Source of the DNA: Aradus depressus
Lineage: Eukaryota; Arthropoda; Insecta; Hemiptera; Aradidae
NCBI GenBank assembly: GCA_963662175.1
Contig: OY759218.1
Location: forward strand, 3,526,001 to 3,590,000
Direction of reading: 5' to 3'
Length of the DNA: 64,000 bases
Shown: piece after piece, positions 34,346 through 45,530 of the stretch
How positions within the stretch are numbered: position 1 is the stretch's first letter
How the letters are laid out: each line of letters opens with the position of its first letter
Notes under the pieces: model-generated
The model's database searches: none
Seen by the model: only the letters and a program-made list of their open reading frames with translations
Told to the model about the DNA's origin: nothing
Position numbers and translations under genes: made by a program

Positions 34346-34445
34346 CCCATTTATTTTGTGAAAAAGACTATTTTTAAAGAACAAACATTTTTCTTTATAT
34401 TTTTTATTAAGTGTTTCACAATATCTCTGCGAAAAATGTTAAGTT

Positions 34446-35840
34446 TCAAGAACAATAACTTATTTTTATCACTGGAAGTTTTATGTTTAAAAAACAAATT
34501 GAATAATAAGTTGTAAGTGAATCGAAAAAACACTTTATTCATCGATTTATTGATGCCCAATTAAATAGATTATTCATGATTTAAATTTTCCGATGGTCCC
34601 GGATAACGGAGAGTTTGCAGTAGCTACACACGAGTAGCTCGTACTTCCCCCCTCCATGCTCCCAAATATTTTTACTATATCTAATCTCAATCCGGTTGCC
34701 CCCTTCAAAATTTTGATATTTTCTAATTTTTCAATTTAATTTCTTACTGAGTTTTTAATCTATTTTTTTTTCTATTTACATTCGGCAAAAAATTCACGTA
34801 AAAACCGCATTTGAGCCTGTTTAGTAAGTAAAGCCCCTTACTTTAATTAGGCGTTATCATAACCCAAAAATAATTAATATAATTTTGTGCTTTATTAATT
34901 TTTGTTAGCTATGCCTAAGTATTTATTTTTTGTCATTTATATTATTTTATTTATTTATTTTTTTATATTGTTTTATTATTTTTTAAATAGATAATATAAA
35001 CATTCTTTCGACATAAAATAATTGGAGCATATAAGTTGAATATTTTTATTTATTTTTTTTATGTTAAAATAGATATTCTTTTAATTATTTATTATTATTT
35101 GGCATCTCATTAACTGACGTGTATGTTCTGTTATCCGAAGTATCAGTTCATTTTAATTGTATGACATTCGTAGATTCATTATACATTAATAATTATTTGA
35201 CATCTCATTAACTGAAATGTATGTTGTGTTATCCGAAGTATCAATTCATTTTAATTGTATGGCATTCATAGATTCATTTTATGAGCCGCAGAAAATCCTA
35301 TTGGGGCTCATTTTCTGAACGTTTGTTTATCCGAATACCCTTTTCGAACTCTGCCTTGTCAAATTATCGAGAAAAATCCAGGAGGGCATTTCATAAAGTT
35401 TTTTATTTTACCTTTTTTTTTTTTGTGGCATCATGAACGATGCATAGAAAAGCAAATGCTTTTGATACTTATTTTCATCGCTATTATTTCATTGTGTGAC
35501 CTGCTCATACTTCTCTAAGTAATTTTTTTAATTTAATTATTTTAGCTATTTGCCACTTAGGTAGGTACGTATTCTTTAATTTTATTTAAATAGTTTGAGT
35601 AGTTTTCAAGATGTGCAGGGGGGGGGGGGGGGGGGGCGCAAACAAATTTACATGGACTTCATTTTTTAATTTAATGATCTAATAGTGTGATTGTCGTTCC
35701 GGGGTGATTTTCTAAGCTAAAGCCTCGATATAAGTCTATTTGTCACTAATGGTACATACCATTCTAGCTAGGTTTTGAGTGTGGTAATCGAAAAACAGAA
35801 TCCAACAATTTTCAAATAATTATTATAGGCATTAGGGCGT
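34446..35840. other. No gene seen
   Basis: AT-rich intronic sequence. Two related blocks of about 85 bp repeat in tandem near 35100-35275 (each with GACATCTCATTAACTGA-like and TTATCCGAAGTATCA sequence). A 19-base G run lies at 35618-35636. Confidence 0.45.
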
Positions 35841-35869
35841 TAACGATGTCTCAGAAACTGTTTCAAAAA

Positions 35870-36140
35870 TATAGAGCGGGGCGGGGGCGTGGGGCGACGC
35901 CGCTGGGCTCACTGGACTGCAATGGTCCCGGGCTGTGGAGGATGTGGACGGCAGTACACACATGCACATCCTCCCTGGCATGCCTCGCCAACAACAAAGC
36001 AATGTGCCTAAACAATGAAGGAGACGAGCCCTGCTGTGCCGCGCTGCCCTCGTTCTCCGCTTCGGCTGTGGCGCTTGTCGGGGGTCCCCGGGTCCCGCTC
36101 CGCTCCTCTTGGTCATCTCGCTCCGTTCGTGCCGGCCCCA
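35870..36140. repeat. GC-rich island with A-rich tail, unclassified
   Basis: About 270 bases of clearly GC-rich, CpG-rich sequence in an AT-rich intron, ending in an AAATAAATAATGAAG-type A-rich tail. Open frames exist on both strands (for example minus 36141-35863) but give low-complexity Pro/Arg/Ala/Ser text with no domain, so I do not call a gene. The 3' A-rich tail suggests a retroposed insert. Confidence 0.35.
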
Positions 36141-36149
36141 TAAATAAAT

Positions 36150-36239
36150 AATGAAGAAAAAAAAAATAATAATAAATAATAAAAAAAAAAATAGAAATGT
36201 CCCTGGTATATGGGATCTAATAAATTAGGACGCAACCAA

Positions 36240-36271
<32 letters not shown>

Positions 36272-37004
36272 GAGATGCATTTCAGTCTCGCAGCTGTTTA
36301 GAATCGCAGACAAAAATGCCCAAATTTTTCTCCGACTAATTAAAAAATATATATATTTAATTTTAATTTTATTTATTTTATCATTTTTTATGTTGTGTTT
36401 TAATTAATGTAATTCGGAAGAAATAAAAAATATTGCATATTGAAGAAGTTTCATTCTTTGATTCCTCATCATTCATAGTCATCCTTTGCATTTCGTTTCT
36501 TCGAACTCCGAATTTTGTGGAAATAGGATAAATGAAAAATCATAGTAAATGTACCTGGGGGGGTCAGTTCATCTCCTGTTTCAATATCCGTTGCTTGTTC
36601 ATTTTAAAATAATTTTACTTTTGTATGTGATCATCCCTATGTATCCATAGTTCGAAAACAGTTGACATGACGATTTCTGTGTTGCAAGCGCTTGCGCAAA
36701 TATCGTTATCTTTTGATTGGTTAGACCCAGAGCCCTGAATCTAAAAGCTTTTTTCTCAGCACATTCTCTAGAGTAAACCTCTTTTTATTACATTAAGTTG
36801 CCTTAATGTTTTCCTTAAGATTGAAAACTGAGCATAAACTTGAAACGATTTTTTTATGTTAATTGGAAATTCTGAGGCGTGCAATGAAGGGAAGGGAATC
36901 TCAATGTTGAATGTTTTTTGTGAAAATATCCATCTATTGGTAGTCTTTGTTAAAACCTGAGATCCGTCTCATTTAGCTTCAAGAGCTCATCAATTTCCCT
37001 CTTT
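36150..37004. other. No gene seen
   Basis: Begins with A-rich and (AT)n sequence (to about 36275), then ordinary AT-rich intron. Confidence 0.45.
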
Positions 37005-37440
37005 TTTACTTCCCCAACTATAAGAAGAATTGGGGAAGTTATGTAATCTGTCAGAAATTCGATGTTGTGTTTCTGGGATTTCATGTTTTCCGAGACCCTG
37101 ATACCAGAAATGAAAAAAAAAACATTTCGGTCTGTCTGTGAACACGATAGCTCCCGATAGAAAAAAATGTATCAACACGAAATTTTTATATGTGTATCCA
37201 GAACCCCATAAGGACACCTACTGCCCTTCAGCCAAATCGTCAAGAAGATGGGGGGATGAGGGGGAGGCTTAACACAGAAACCCTAATAACTACCATTGTA
37301 ATGAATGTATCGACAAAATTTCATGTGTATATTAAAAACCCCATAAGGACGACACCTATTAATTTTCCGCGAATCGGCCGAAAGGAAGAAGGGGGGCTTG
37401 ACTCAAAAAGCCAAAAACCTGCCGATGTGATGAAATGTAA
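37005..37440 (+). repeat. Recurrent ~120-bp-unit repeat (copy 3)
   Basis: Starts ACTTCCCCAACTATAAG and GGGGAAGTTATGTAATC, then two to three units with AATGTATCGAC..AAATT and CCCCATAAGGAC. It runs into the Jockey-type fragment. Confidence 0.65.
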
Positions 37441-37927
37441 TGAACAGATATTTTTGACTTTGGGTCTTTTGTGGGGGTTTCATTTTAGTCTGCTGTCTAA
37501 GTAGAACCCAAGATACCGCACGTTGTTAGAGGTTGGAATAAGAACATTGTTCAAAGATACAGGTGGACATGTTGCCTTCGAAGAGTGAAGGTAACTTGAA
37601 CACATTTACAATCATTGAACTTAATTCTCCATAGCTCACACCATCTGGAGATCTCATCTAGATGCTCTTCCAGGCTTAGGAATGCGTTATTGGAATCAGG
37701 ATCTGGAGCAAGGATGGCTGTGTCATCAGCATATGTAGTGAGAATGGTTCTAGGGTGGGTTGGGATATCAGCAGTGTATAGTGCATACAGGATAGGTCCG
37801 AGGATACTCACTTGAGGGACTCCAGAGCAGATAGGACTGATCCCTGACTTACCATAAAGCTGTGGTCACTCAAGTAAGATTAGAGGACTAGGAATAAGGT
37901 ACATGGAAGGAATCGCTTGAGCTTGAA
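37440..37927 (-). pseudogene. Jockey-clade reverse transcriptase fragment, downstream half
   Basis: The minus strand reads SGVPQVSILGPILYALYTAD (RT block B) and TTYADDTAIL with the catalytic YADD, then EEHLDEISRWCELWRIKFND and NNVRYLGFYLDSRLK, with a stop in place of the following Trp. The order and motifs are those of Jockey-type non-LTR retrotransposons. The upstream half of the same RT lies at 40740-40576; the R1-type insertion 37928-40575 separates them. Confidence 0.82.
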
Positions 37928-40575
37928 AACATCGATGTCACATTGGTGTCGAATGGACTGTACCCAGCTGTAGGCAGTTGGTGGGTCCGAGAGGTCACGT
38001 CTAGCGACCACAGCGTACTAGACGTTTTGCTCTTTGACAACCGCCTTCCCACAACCAGGCCCAAAGACCCCCGTTACGCTACACGCAAAACAATATCTGA
38101 CGCCTTTGTGACCGCCGTTGCTGCCTACTCCTGTGATGAAGAATGGGAAGGTCTCAGGAGTTCTGACCCGGATGACCAGATTGAGGATGAGGTCGGCAAA
38201 CTCAGTAATTTATTACTTCGAGCTGCTGACGAGACCATCCCCAAGAAGGTCCACCGGGTTAAGAAGGTACCGTGGTCGAGCAAAGATCTTACCCTCGACA
38301 GGAGGACCGTTTATCATGCCAGGCGGAGGTACCAGCGGTGCCCAGACCCAATCCAAAGGGAGGCGCGAAGGGAGGAGTACCGGCAGCTCAGCAGGGCGTA
38401 TGGCAGGAGAGTCGAGACCGCAAAAAAGGAGAGTTGGAGAAGTTTTGTTGAGGAAGAAAGCAGTAGGAACCCGTGGGGAATACCTTACCGTGTCGTCACT
38501 GGGAGGCTCAAATCAATTCCACCTGTAGCCTCCATCAGGGACGGCCACTTGCAAGCAATGTCCCTGGCGGAGACGAACAGGTTATTCCTGGAAGAAGCCT
38601 TTCCCGCTGACGATCCGGCACAGGATTCGCCCGGCCAACGCGAAAGCAGGAGCGCTGCCCGTACCCTGCCAGAGACGGAAAATGCACCTGACTGGGACGA
38701 GCTCGATCTGCTCTTGGGGGTTGGGAAGCAGAAGAGTGGCGGCGCCCCTGGGAACGATCTCATCGACGCCGCTATAATCAAGAAAGCATTCCCGACCATC
38801 AAGACAGATCTTCTACATCTGTTCAACGCTTGTCTAAGGCGAGGTCATTTCCCGGGCGCTTGGAAGCGTGCCCTGATATGCAGCGTTGTTAAGCCCGGGG
38901 ACAGGGACCTCTCCTTGGCAAAGACCTACAGACCAATCAGCCTGCTCCCCGTCTTTGGGAAGGTACTGGAGACCCTTATTTTCAATGGAATTCAAACGCA
39001 AGTACACGCCTTAGTATCCCATAGGTAATTTGGCTGCATGAGGGGTAGATCTGCCGAGGACGCATTGAGGATGCTGAGAGCAGACGTAGAAGAACGCGAA
39101 GGCAGATATGCCTTCTGCGTTTTCTTCGATATTGCGTCGGCCTTCGATTGCGCCTGGTGGCCAGCCATCCTCATGAGACTACGGACTATGGAATTGCCTA
39201 GGAATTTATTTGCGCTGATCTCTAGCTTCCTCTGCGATCGATCCGCCACCATAAGCCAGCTGTATACTTGTACTACAGTGGACGTCACTAGAGGCTGTCC
39301 TCAGGGCTCGGTTCTCGGACCAACCCTGCGGAATATACTCTTTGACGGGTTGCTCCGTCACTTCGAGAACCGTGGGCATAAGGCAATTGCCTATGTCGAC
39401 GATCTCGTGGTTACAGTTCAGGCTGATAGTCATGCCAACCTTACCCTTCGCGCGCAAACTGCAATAGACGATATAGGCAGCTGGTGCTGCGCCAATAAGC
39501 TGGCTCTCTCACCGAGTAAGACCTCGGCCTTCCTGATGAGGGGGAGACCCGATGCTCGACAACCCCTGGTTTTGACAGTCCATGGGCGGCACATTGAATG
39601 CCCAGCTGTGATAACGTACCTTGGGGTGCGGATCACACGAGGCCTGAAAGTGACGCCCCACGTTGTTGCCATTAAAGAAAAGACGATAGCCACTTTCAAC
39701 GCCCTGAGTCACCTAGCCCGCGCCCGCCTCGACTATTCCGCGTGTAGGACCATCTACACAGGGGTATTCGTGGCTGTAGCAAGGTAGGCTGCTGCAGGTT
39801 GGTGGCATCGCCTCACGCATCGGCAGCGTACGATTCTGACGCAAGCCCAGAGAGCAGCCCTTTTAAGAGTTACAAGGGCTTATCGTACTGTCGCTACAGC
39901 TGCGCTACAGGTACTAGCGGGAGCCGCCCCCATTGACTTGATCTTGGGTGGGGCTGTCGCTTCGTATTTCTGTAGACACAACATGCCCTTAGGAGCAGGT
40001 ATTGATGAGCCCTTACGCCTAGCCCTAGAGGAAGAGATGCGCGGACAGTCCAGACAAGTGCGCTGCAAGGACATCGTCCAGAATTGGATTGTGGAAAAAT
40101 GGCAACAACGTTGGTCACGATGCCCGAATGGCCGAACGATGTACGCATACTTCCCGGACGTCCGTGTACGCCTTGACTCAACATGGGTACAGCCTAATCA
40201 CTGGACGTCTCAAATATTATCAGGTCATGGTGATTTCAACTCCAAGCTGTTCTTCTTTCACAGGAAGAACACCCCGAACTGTTCGTGCGGCGGTATCGAG
40301 ACTGCAGAACATGTGGTCCTTGAATGTCCGATGTACGACCGAGCTAGGGTGGAGTTGATTCATGGGACAAGATCGTATTTGGGACTGGATCTACGGCAGA
40401 TGGTGACGGAAACAGACTACCCGATGTTCTGCCGATTCGTCGGCTCCTGGCGGGAGCAGAAACAGGCATTGTAAATAGTAACTCCTTGATCCCCGAGCTT
40501 TAACTAAACGTAGACTGGGTGATGTTGCTGCAATGCAAGGCGCACCCTCTTCTGAAAACAAATAAAAAAAAAAAA
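37928..40575 (+). mobile_element. 5'-truncated R1-clade non-LTR retrotransposon
   Basis: Flanked by the direct repeat AGCTTGAA (37920-37927 and 40576-40583) and ending in a 3' poly-A (about 40563-40575), the signature of target-primed insertion. The 5' end is truncated inside the endonuclease. The target is a Jockey-type RT gene on the opposite strand. The copy is GC-rich compared with its surroundings and has little decay, so it is young. Confidence 0.92.
37930..40474 (+). pseudogene. R1-type ORF2: endonuclease tail, reverse transcriptase, C-terminal zinc knuckle
   Basis: One frame of about 848 codons broken only by TAA at 39026-39028 and TAG at 39785-39787. It starts within the APE-like endonuclease (VGSWWVREVTSSDHSVLDV). 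RT follows: TYRPISLLPVFGKVLE, FFDIASAFDCAWW, GCPQGSVLGPTL, and YVDD at about 39391. The C-terminal CSCGGIETAEHVVLECP (near 40280) is the CCHC-like finger of R1-group ORF2 proteins, followed by a natural stop at 40472. Both internal stops fit C-to-T changes of Gln codons (the residue expected before FGC, and ARQAAAG). The N-terminal endonuclease and all of ORF1 are missing, so the copy is dead. Confidence 0.92.
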
Positions 40576-40740
40576 AGCTTGAAGAGCAGCCCGTCATGCC
40601 AAACTCGGTCGAAAGCCTCAGCCACGTTCCACGTCCAGAAAGGCACCCGGGCAGAACTCTTTTCTCATTCAAGCGATGAGGAAATCGCCCACTAATCGGA
40701 AGCATTGTTGGTTGGTGGATATCTCTCACCGTTTTGAAAT
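40576..40740 (-). pseudogene. Jockey-clade reverse transcriptase fragment, upstream half
   Basis: The minus strand contains AEAFDRVWHDGLLFKL, the RT block A motif (F-D-x-V-W-H-x-G-L), which runs up to the R1-type insertion and resumes at 37927. A frameshift lies before AEAFD. Confidence 0.75.
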
Positions 40741-40899
40741 TGCGACTTCCTGAAATAGAATATTTGCTTGATTATAATCTCCACTTCCAATAACCCTTAA
40801 TTACCCAAACTTACTCATTCCCTTATTCTAATAGACCTCGAAATTAGCATTTAAACGACGTGTTACATGGCCACTTTTAGCAATGTTTTATTACTTCTC

Positions 40900-41273
40900 C
40901 AGCTTTACGAAGTATAGGAGTAGCTGGCCGATATGCCTCAGCATAAGTTCAAAACTGAGCAAAAAAAATATAGGAGAAATTATGCAGTCAGAAATTCGAT
41001 GTTGAGTTTTCACCAAAATTTCATGTTTTCTGATCCCTTGATTTCAAAAATAAAAAAACATTTCCTATGTCTATGAACTTGTTAACTCCTGATAGAGTGA
41101 ATATATCGACACCTATTGATTTTCAGCCAAATCGACCAGAGGAAAGAGGGGATGGAGCCCCCCTCAACACAAAAGCCTCAATAAATAACTGCCGAAATAA
41201 TGATTGTATCGACATGAATATTGGTACGTAAATCTTAAACCTCTTAGGAAAAATGTATATATATGGAAGAATA

Positions 41274-41338
<65 letters not shown>

Positions 41339-41740
41339 ATTTTCAGCCGATTCGGCTATAGAAGAGGAGGGATTTGTGGGAACTCAACTCAAAAACCCTA
41401 ATAATTACCGAAGTAGGTATACATAATATAAATCCGAAACCACAGGATGATACCCATCAATTTTCAGTCGATTTGGCCAGAGAGAAGTGAGGGATCAGAG
41501 GAGGGGAGTTGTACTCAAAAAGGCGAATAACTATCTATGTAACGAATGTTTCAACACGAAATTTAATATGGTCATAAGTCTCTAAGACACCTATCGATTT
41601 TCCAACCAGATTGGTAAACTGGTTCAGTGGGAGAACGAAAACAGGGTTAGTTAATTCGCCCTGGCGATTCTGAATTCTGATATGATTCAGGGGATCAAAA
41701 AACATGAAATTTCGGTGAAAACTTAATATTGGATTTTGAC
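40900..41740 (+). repeat. Recurrent ~120-bp-unit repeat (copy 4), expanded
   Basis: Five or more degenerate units with AGAAATTCGATGTTGAG, CCTATTGATTTTCAGCC and AACTCAAAAACCCTAATAA. An (AT)n microsatellite (41278-41336) has grown within one unit. The edge near 41690-41740 is an inverted repeat of the start near 40985-41040. Confidence 0.65.
41278..41336. repeat. (AT)n microsatellite
   Basis: About 59 bases of uninterrupted AT/TA repeat inside the recurrent-unit repeat. Confidence 0.95.
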
Positions 41741-42024
41741 CGATTTAATAGCTTCCTCTATACTACATATAAGTAATCGGTGAAACAAATTACTCCTAGA
41801 CAAAATATATAATACAAATGAAAGTAAATGTTTGGTTTATAACAATAATATTAATTTATTTAAACCATAGAATGGTAATAGAATACAAATTTACATAACA
41901 AGATAGCTTATAAATCACATACATAAACAGTTATTAGATCTTTGAGTCAGACGACATACGTGAGCGTAATAAGTATAATAAAATAACTAAAAAAATGAAT
42001 AAATTATGGAAATCACATTCTTCA

Positions 42025-42430
42025 ATTTCCCGGAAGCTACGGTCCTTGAGGAACCTGGGCCTTCGCAACGATCTTCCGCCATTCTTCTCTATCCTCGGCC
42101 TCCCGTCTCCATCTTCTCACACCCATCGTTCTGAGGTCGTCCTCCAGCCAACGTAAGCGGGTCTACCTCTTCTTCTTTGTCCTCCTGGGAGTCCCTCCAG
42201 TATCCTCCTCGACAATCTGTCTGGCTCCATCCTCTGTAAGTGCCCCAGCCATCACAGCCGCCCCTGCTTCACTAAGGCCACCAGGTCTGGGCTCTTGTAC
42301 AGGTCCCTCAGCTCTCTATTGGACCGTATCCTCCATCTATCCCCCTCAGGAGTAAGGCCGTTATCTTCCTCTTCCACGTATTGAGCAAGACTTCGTCCCT
42401 CTTAGTCAGGATGCAGGTTTCAGGCTCTAA
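42025..42430 (-). pseudogene. Non-LTR retrotransposon C-terminal tail (RTE-like)
   Basis: The minus strand gives LNTWKRKI, RELRDLYKSPDLVALVKQGR then WLGHLQRMEPDRLSRRILEG, GQRRRGRP, and in another frame WLEDDLRTMGVRRWRREAED then REEWR, followed by a stop. This is the conserved tail after the RT of RTE-like and related non-LTR elements. At least two frameshifts and an in-frame TGA (for a Trp or Arg before WLGH) show it is dead. No RT remains. Confidence 0.75.
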
Positions 42431-42449
42431 TTATGGAAATAGATCAATA

Positions 42450-43010
42450 TAATCATCGGCAATGTACTTCCCCAGAACAAATAAATCAATTAACTTTTCG
42501 CTCCCTCTCCAAGACCAGTCGACCGTCTGCGCTAATATTCAACAATTGACTTACATAGGGGCTTCTAAATCCTCAACTAAATTTTGCGTCGATAAATTCA
42601 TTACATCGTGAGTTATATATACTTCTGCCGATTCCACTGGAAATTAATAAATGTCGTCCTTATGGGGTTTTAAATTCAATTATAAAAGTTTTTGAGTTAA
42701 GCCTCTCCCTAAATCCTTCCTTCCTTTTGGCCGAATTGGCTGGAAATCGATAGGTGTTGTTGTCCTTATAGGGTTCAGGTCACCCATACAATTTCGTGTC
42801 GATACATTCATTCTATCAGCAGTTATTAGAGTTTAATAACTAATCCCTCCTTCCCTTTGATCGATTTGGCTGGAAATCAGTGGGTGTCGTCGTTAATGGG
42901 TTCTGGATTAACATATAACATTTCGTGTCGATACATTCATTCTATCGGAAATAACCGTGTTCACAGACAGACAGATTCTTTTTTTTTCATATCAGAGGCA
43001 GCAACAGTCT
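42450..43010 (-). repeat. Recurrent ~120-bp-unit repeat (copy 5)
   Basis: Edge GGCAATGTACTTCCCC at 42462, same orientation as copy 1, then about four units with TTCGTGTCGATACATTCATT and CGATTTGGCTGGAAATC. Confidence 0.7.
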
Positions 43011-43399
43011 ATCATATAAATTATTAGCTTTTATCTCACAAACCATTGTCGGAATTAGAATGTTCTTCCAATGTCTGAAGAGTAGAAGAAAAAATGGAGC
43101 TAAAAAGTAATTTAATAATCATGAGTGCAGAAAGGGAGAACAAACTAAAGGGGTCAGGTACATCCTCATTCGTTCACGTCTCATCCTCTCCCTTTTCCTT
43201 CTAATACTAATCTAAATATTTATATCATATTTTTTACCCTTACCTCTGAAGTAAATGGCCTTTCTCCGCGAAAGTTGGTGGGAATTACAGTAAAACCTTC
43301 CCTATAGTGTGGGTTTAATCAGTTTCAAGATATAAAGGGTTATGAGGCGAACATTTTTTCGTCTTTCATATAAGTACACAACCCACCATTTCATAGTAT
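43011..43399. other. No gene seen
   Basis: AT-rich spacer with pyrimidine-rich stretches. No supported feature. Confidence 0.45.
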
Positions 43400-43520
43400 A
43401 TAAATAGAAAAAACTTATTTTTGAAATATTGTCTATTCCACAAAAGTTATACAAAAACTACCGATTTTGACATTACACCATCGTCAGGTTTAGTTATAAA
43501 TATAACTAAAGACAAGTTTA
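43400..43520 (-). mobile_element. Penelope-like terminal-repeat fragment with decayed hammerhead
   Basis: ATTGTCTATTCCACAAAAG is followed by a family A core in which CTGACGA and the start of stem II are kept but GAAAC reads CAAAA (core 43460-43487, minus). A short palindrome TTTAGTTATAAATATAACTAAA follows in the place of the second arm. Confidence 0.6.
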
Positions 43521-44029
43521 CTGGATGCGAACCGTACATATAGGAACATCTGTTAGATAAGGGAGATAGTAATTAAATACGTTCCTCTATTCGATTACCC
43601 CTACAATCTTGCTTCCTACTTAGGGTCACTCTGTTATACAAAATTGAAATACATGTAAATGTTACATTGCACTTATAATTGGCTCGTAAATCTACTCTTG
43701 GATAATAGGTAGGATCTCAAATCAGATCCTTACGAATTGGAGAGGTAGCTGGGCCATGGTAACTAGTTGAGGTTAGGTATCTTCTGTTACCTCTCCCCAC
43801 TCCTACCTGTCGTTATTGAATGTAGCTTGCTCCTCACATCTCTCTGTAGGCATGACGCCTCACTCTGTTTTGGAAGTCACTCACTTAACCCGAAAGCCCT
43901 AATTCCGGCCCTACTGTACCGTGTACTATCTTCCCACTATTGCCTAGTTTACACTCCCAATTTTGTGAATTATTTCGGTATTTTTTTTCTTTTTTTTTTT
44001 TTTTTTCTTTTTCTGAAAATTGGAGTGTA
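43521..44029. other. No gene seen
   Basis: Mixed composition, T-rich at 43980-44060. Frames here are open but contain no motif. Confidence 0.4.
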
Positions 44030-44260
44030 TCAAATTAGGAGTATAATTTTTTTTTTTCTGGAAATTTGTTCCAGCTTTGGCCCAATGCGGACTGGACTTT
44101 ACACCGACCTACAAGGACGAGACTATAAAGGACTTGGGACAGTTTACGCACGACTTGACCTTCACAACCAAACCCAGGACCGTACCGAAGAACAAGCGCA
44201 CTGGGCAAGCATGCCAGGTGCCGGCCTGTAGACCGCCTTTAGAGCAAAGAGCAATATAAA
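44030..44260 (+). other. Unassigned exon-like segment
   Basis: A T-rich tract and TTTGTTCCAG are followed by about 180 bases of balanced composition. One frame (ALAQCGLDFTPTYKDETIKD…, to a stop at 44259) reads like coding sequence, hydrophilic with two Cys near the end (GQACQVPACRP). A competing frame is also open. I do not recognise either; a terminal exon of a nested gene or a transposon piece are both possible. Confidence 0.25.
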
Positions 44261-44384
44261 CTATCAAGATATCAAGTAATTATTATTATCGTAGTGTAAC
44301 TAGCTAAAATATATTCTGGAAAAAAAAAATGTTTGTTGTATTTAAAAAATAAATTTATTGAAAAAAATTTAAATCGTTGAAGCG

Positions 44385-45180
44385 GTATAGTCTGTTCGGT
44401 GAAAGATCGTCCTTGACGGGGTTCGCATTCATTCTGTTCAAGAAACATTAGCTTCCCCCAATTATAACAAAAATACTCGATCATTTTCAGCTCAAATGGT
44501 GAATAGTTTATTTATATTTTTAATCAACGTTTTTGGCATCTATGATTTGCATCAGTCAATATGGCTAAACTTTTAATGTTGGGTCACCTCTCAGTATTTT
44601 TCCTTGAGACCCCATACACCATGAAAATTGAAAAAAGACAACGAGGTGCACCGGCAATCAGACTTTAATTGGTAATAAAAATAAAAATTTAGGTCAAGTA
44701 AATGAATGTATAATATATATATAAACCAAAAGAACTTGTAAAATGAATTAACTGGAGAGAAAAAAAAAAGGATCATGTATAGGCATGTGTTTGGTCGTTC
44801 GTTTGGTCCTAAAACATCCGCTTTCTCTATTCTAAACAAAAACAATTGATTATTTGATGTTTTGTCATCACTGTTGAAAAGGGTTGGGTCAGTCTATTCG
44901 AAAAACATCTGCTTTCTCCATTGTTCCAATAAAATAAACGACTATTTGTAGCCTCCTAGGGGAAGTGTGACATCATTCTGTTTCGAAAACATCCGCTTTC
45001 TCAAGTATAACTAAACAAACCTTACCTCAATGATGAACTTTCACCTCACTAACTGTATATATAAATATATATAAAATTTTAAAAAAAATGATAATAACAA
45101 AAAATACATGTAATTATGAGGAATGACTTTTTCAAAAAATGTTCGTCTGTCAAAATTGTTCGGTACGGTCCTGGTCAACT
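44385..45180. repeat. Spaced degenerate repeat (AAACATCCGCTTTCTC-type)
   Basis: The block TTCGAAAAACATCCGCTTTC with variants recurs at about 44435, 44810, 44905 and 44990, often after a GTTCGTTTGG/TTCTGTTTCG lead. Spacing is irregular (roughly 85-375 bases). No coding content. Confidence 0.45.
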
Positions 45181-45465
45181 CATTTTTATTTTCACAATGT
45201 GCATTTAAACTAATGACAACAGATGGACAAAAAAAATGTAATTGGTGCAAAAAATGTGTCATTTCACGCCAAAGTGTTCACTTTTCCTACATTTTCATAT
45301 GATAGCGATAGGTACCTACTATTGATTTGTACCTACTATTGATGGTAATATTTAAAAAAATCGAAGGGTTTTTCATTATTTCTTATATTTTCAGTTGTAT
45401 ATCAATTTAAAACTCAACTAACTTTTTTTTTTTCAAATGAAGAAAAATTAAGTTTTTTGAAATAT

Positions 45466-45530
45466 TGTCTATTTTACAAAATAAATACAGATGACAGGAC
45501 TTTCCTCATTGCTACCGTCCTCATAGCCAC
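45466..45530 (-). mobile_element. Penelope-like terminal-repeat fragment with decayed family B hammerhead
   Basis: ATTGTCTATTTTACAAAATA and then a family B core (45497-45525, minus) with the GGTAGCAAT stem visible but the first box changed from CTGAAGA. Confidence 0.5.

Larger units (their letters stand above)
34200..34445. mobile_element. Compact fold-back element with a head-to-head hammerhead pair (family B)
   Basis: A near-perfect inverted repeat (about 34207-34287 and 34297-34380) containing only terminal repeat and a hammerhead core in each arm. The right flank to about 34445 matches the outer left end of PLE copy P1 (1290-1350), so it derives from the same PLE lineage but has no coding sequence. 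It resembles a non-autonomous, MITE-like PLE derivative. Confidence 0.7.

Noticed and set aside
35846..36151. Protein-coding gene in the GC-rich island
   Set aside because: Frames are open on both strands because of composition; the peptides are low-complexity without a domain or splice context.
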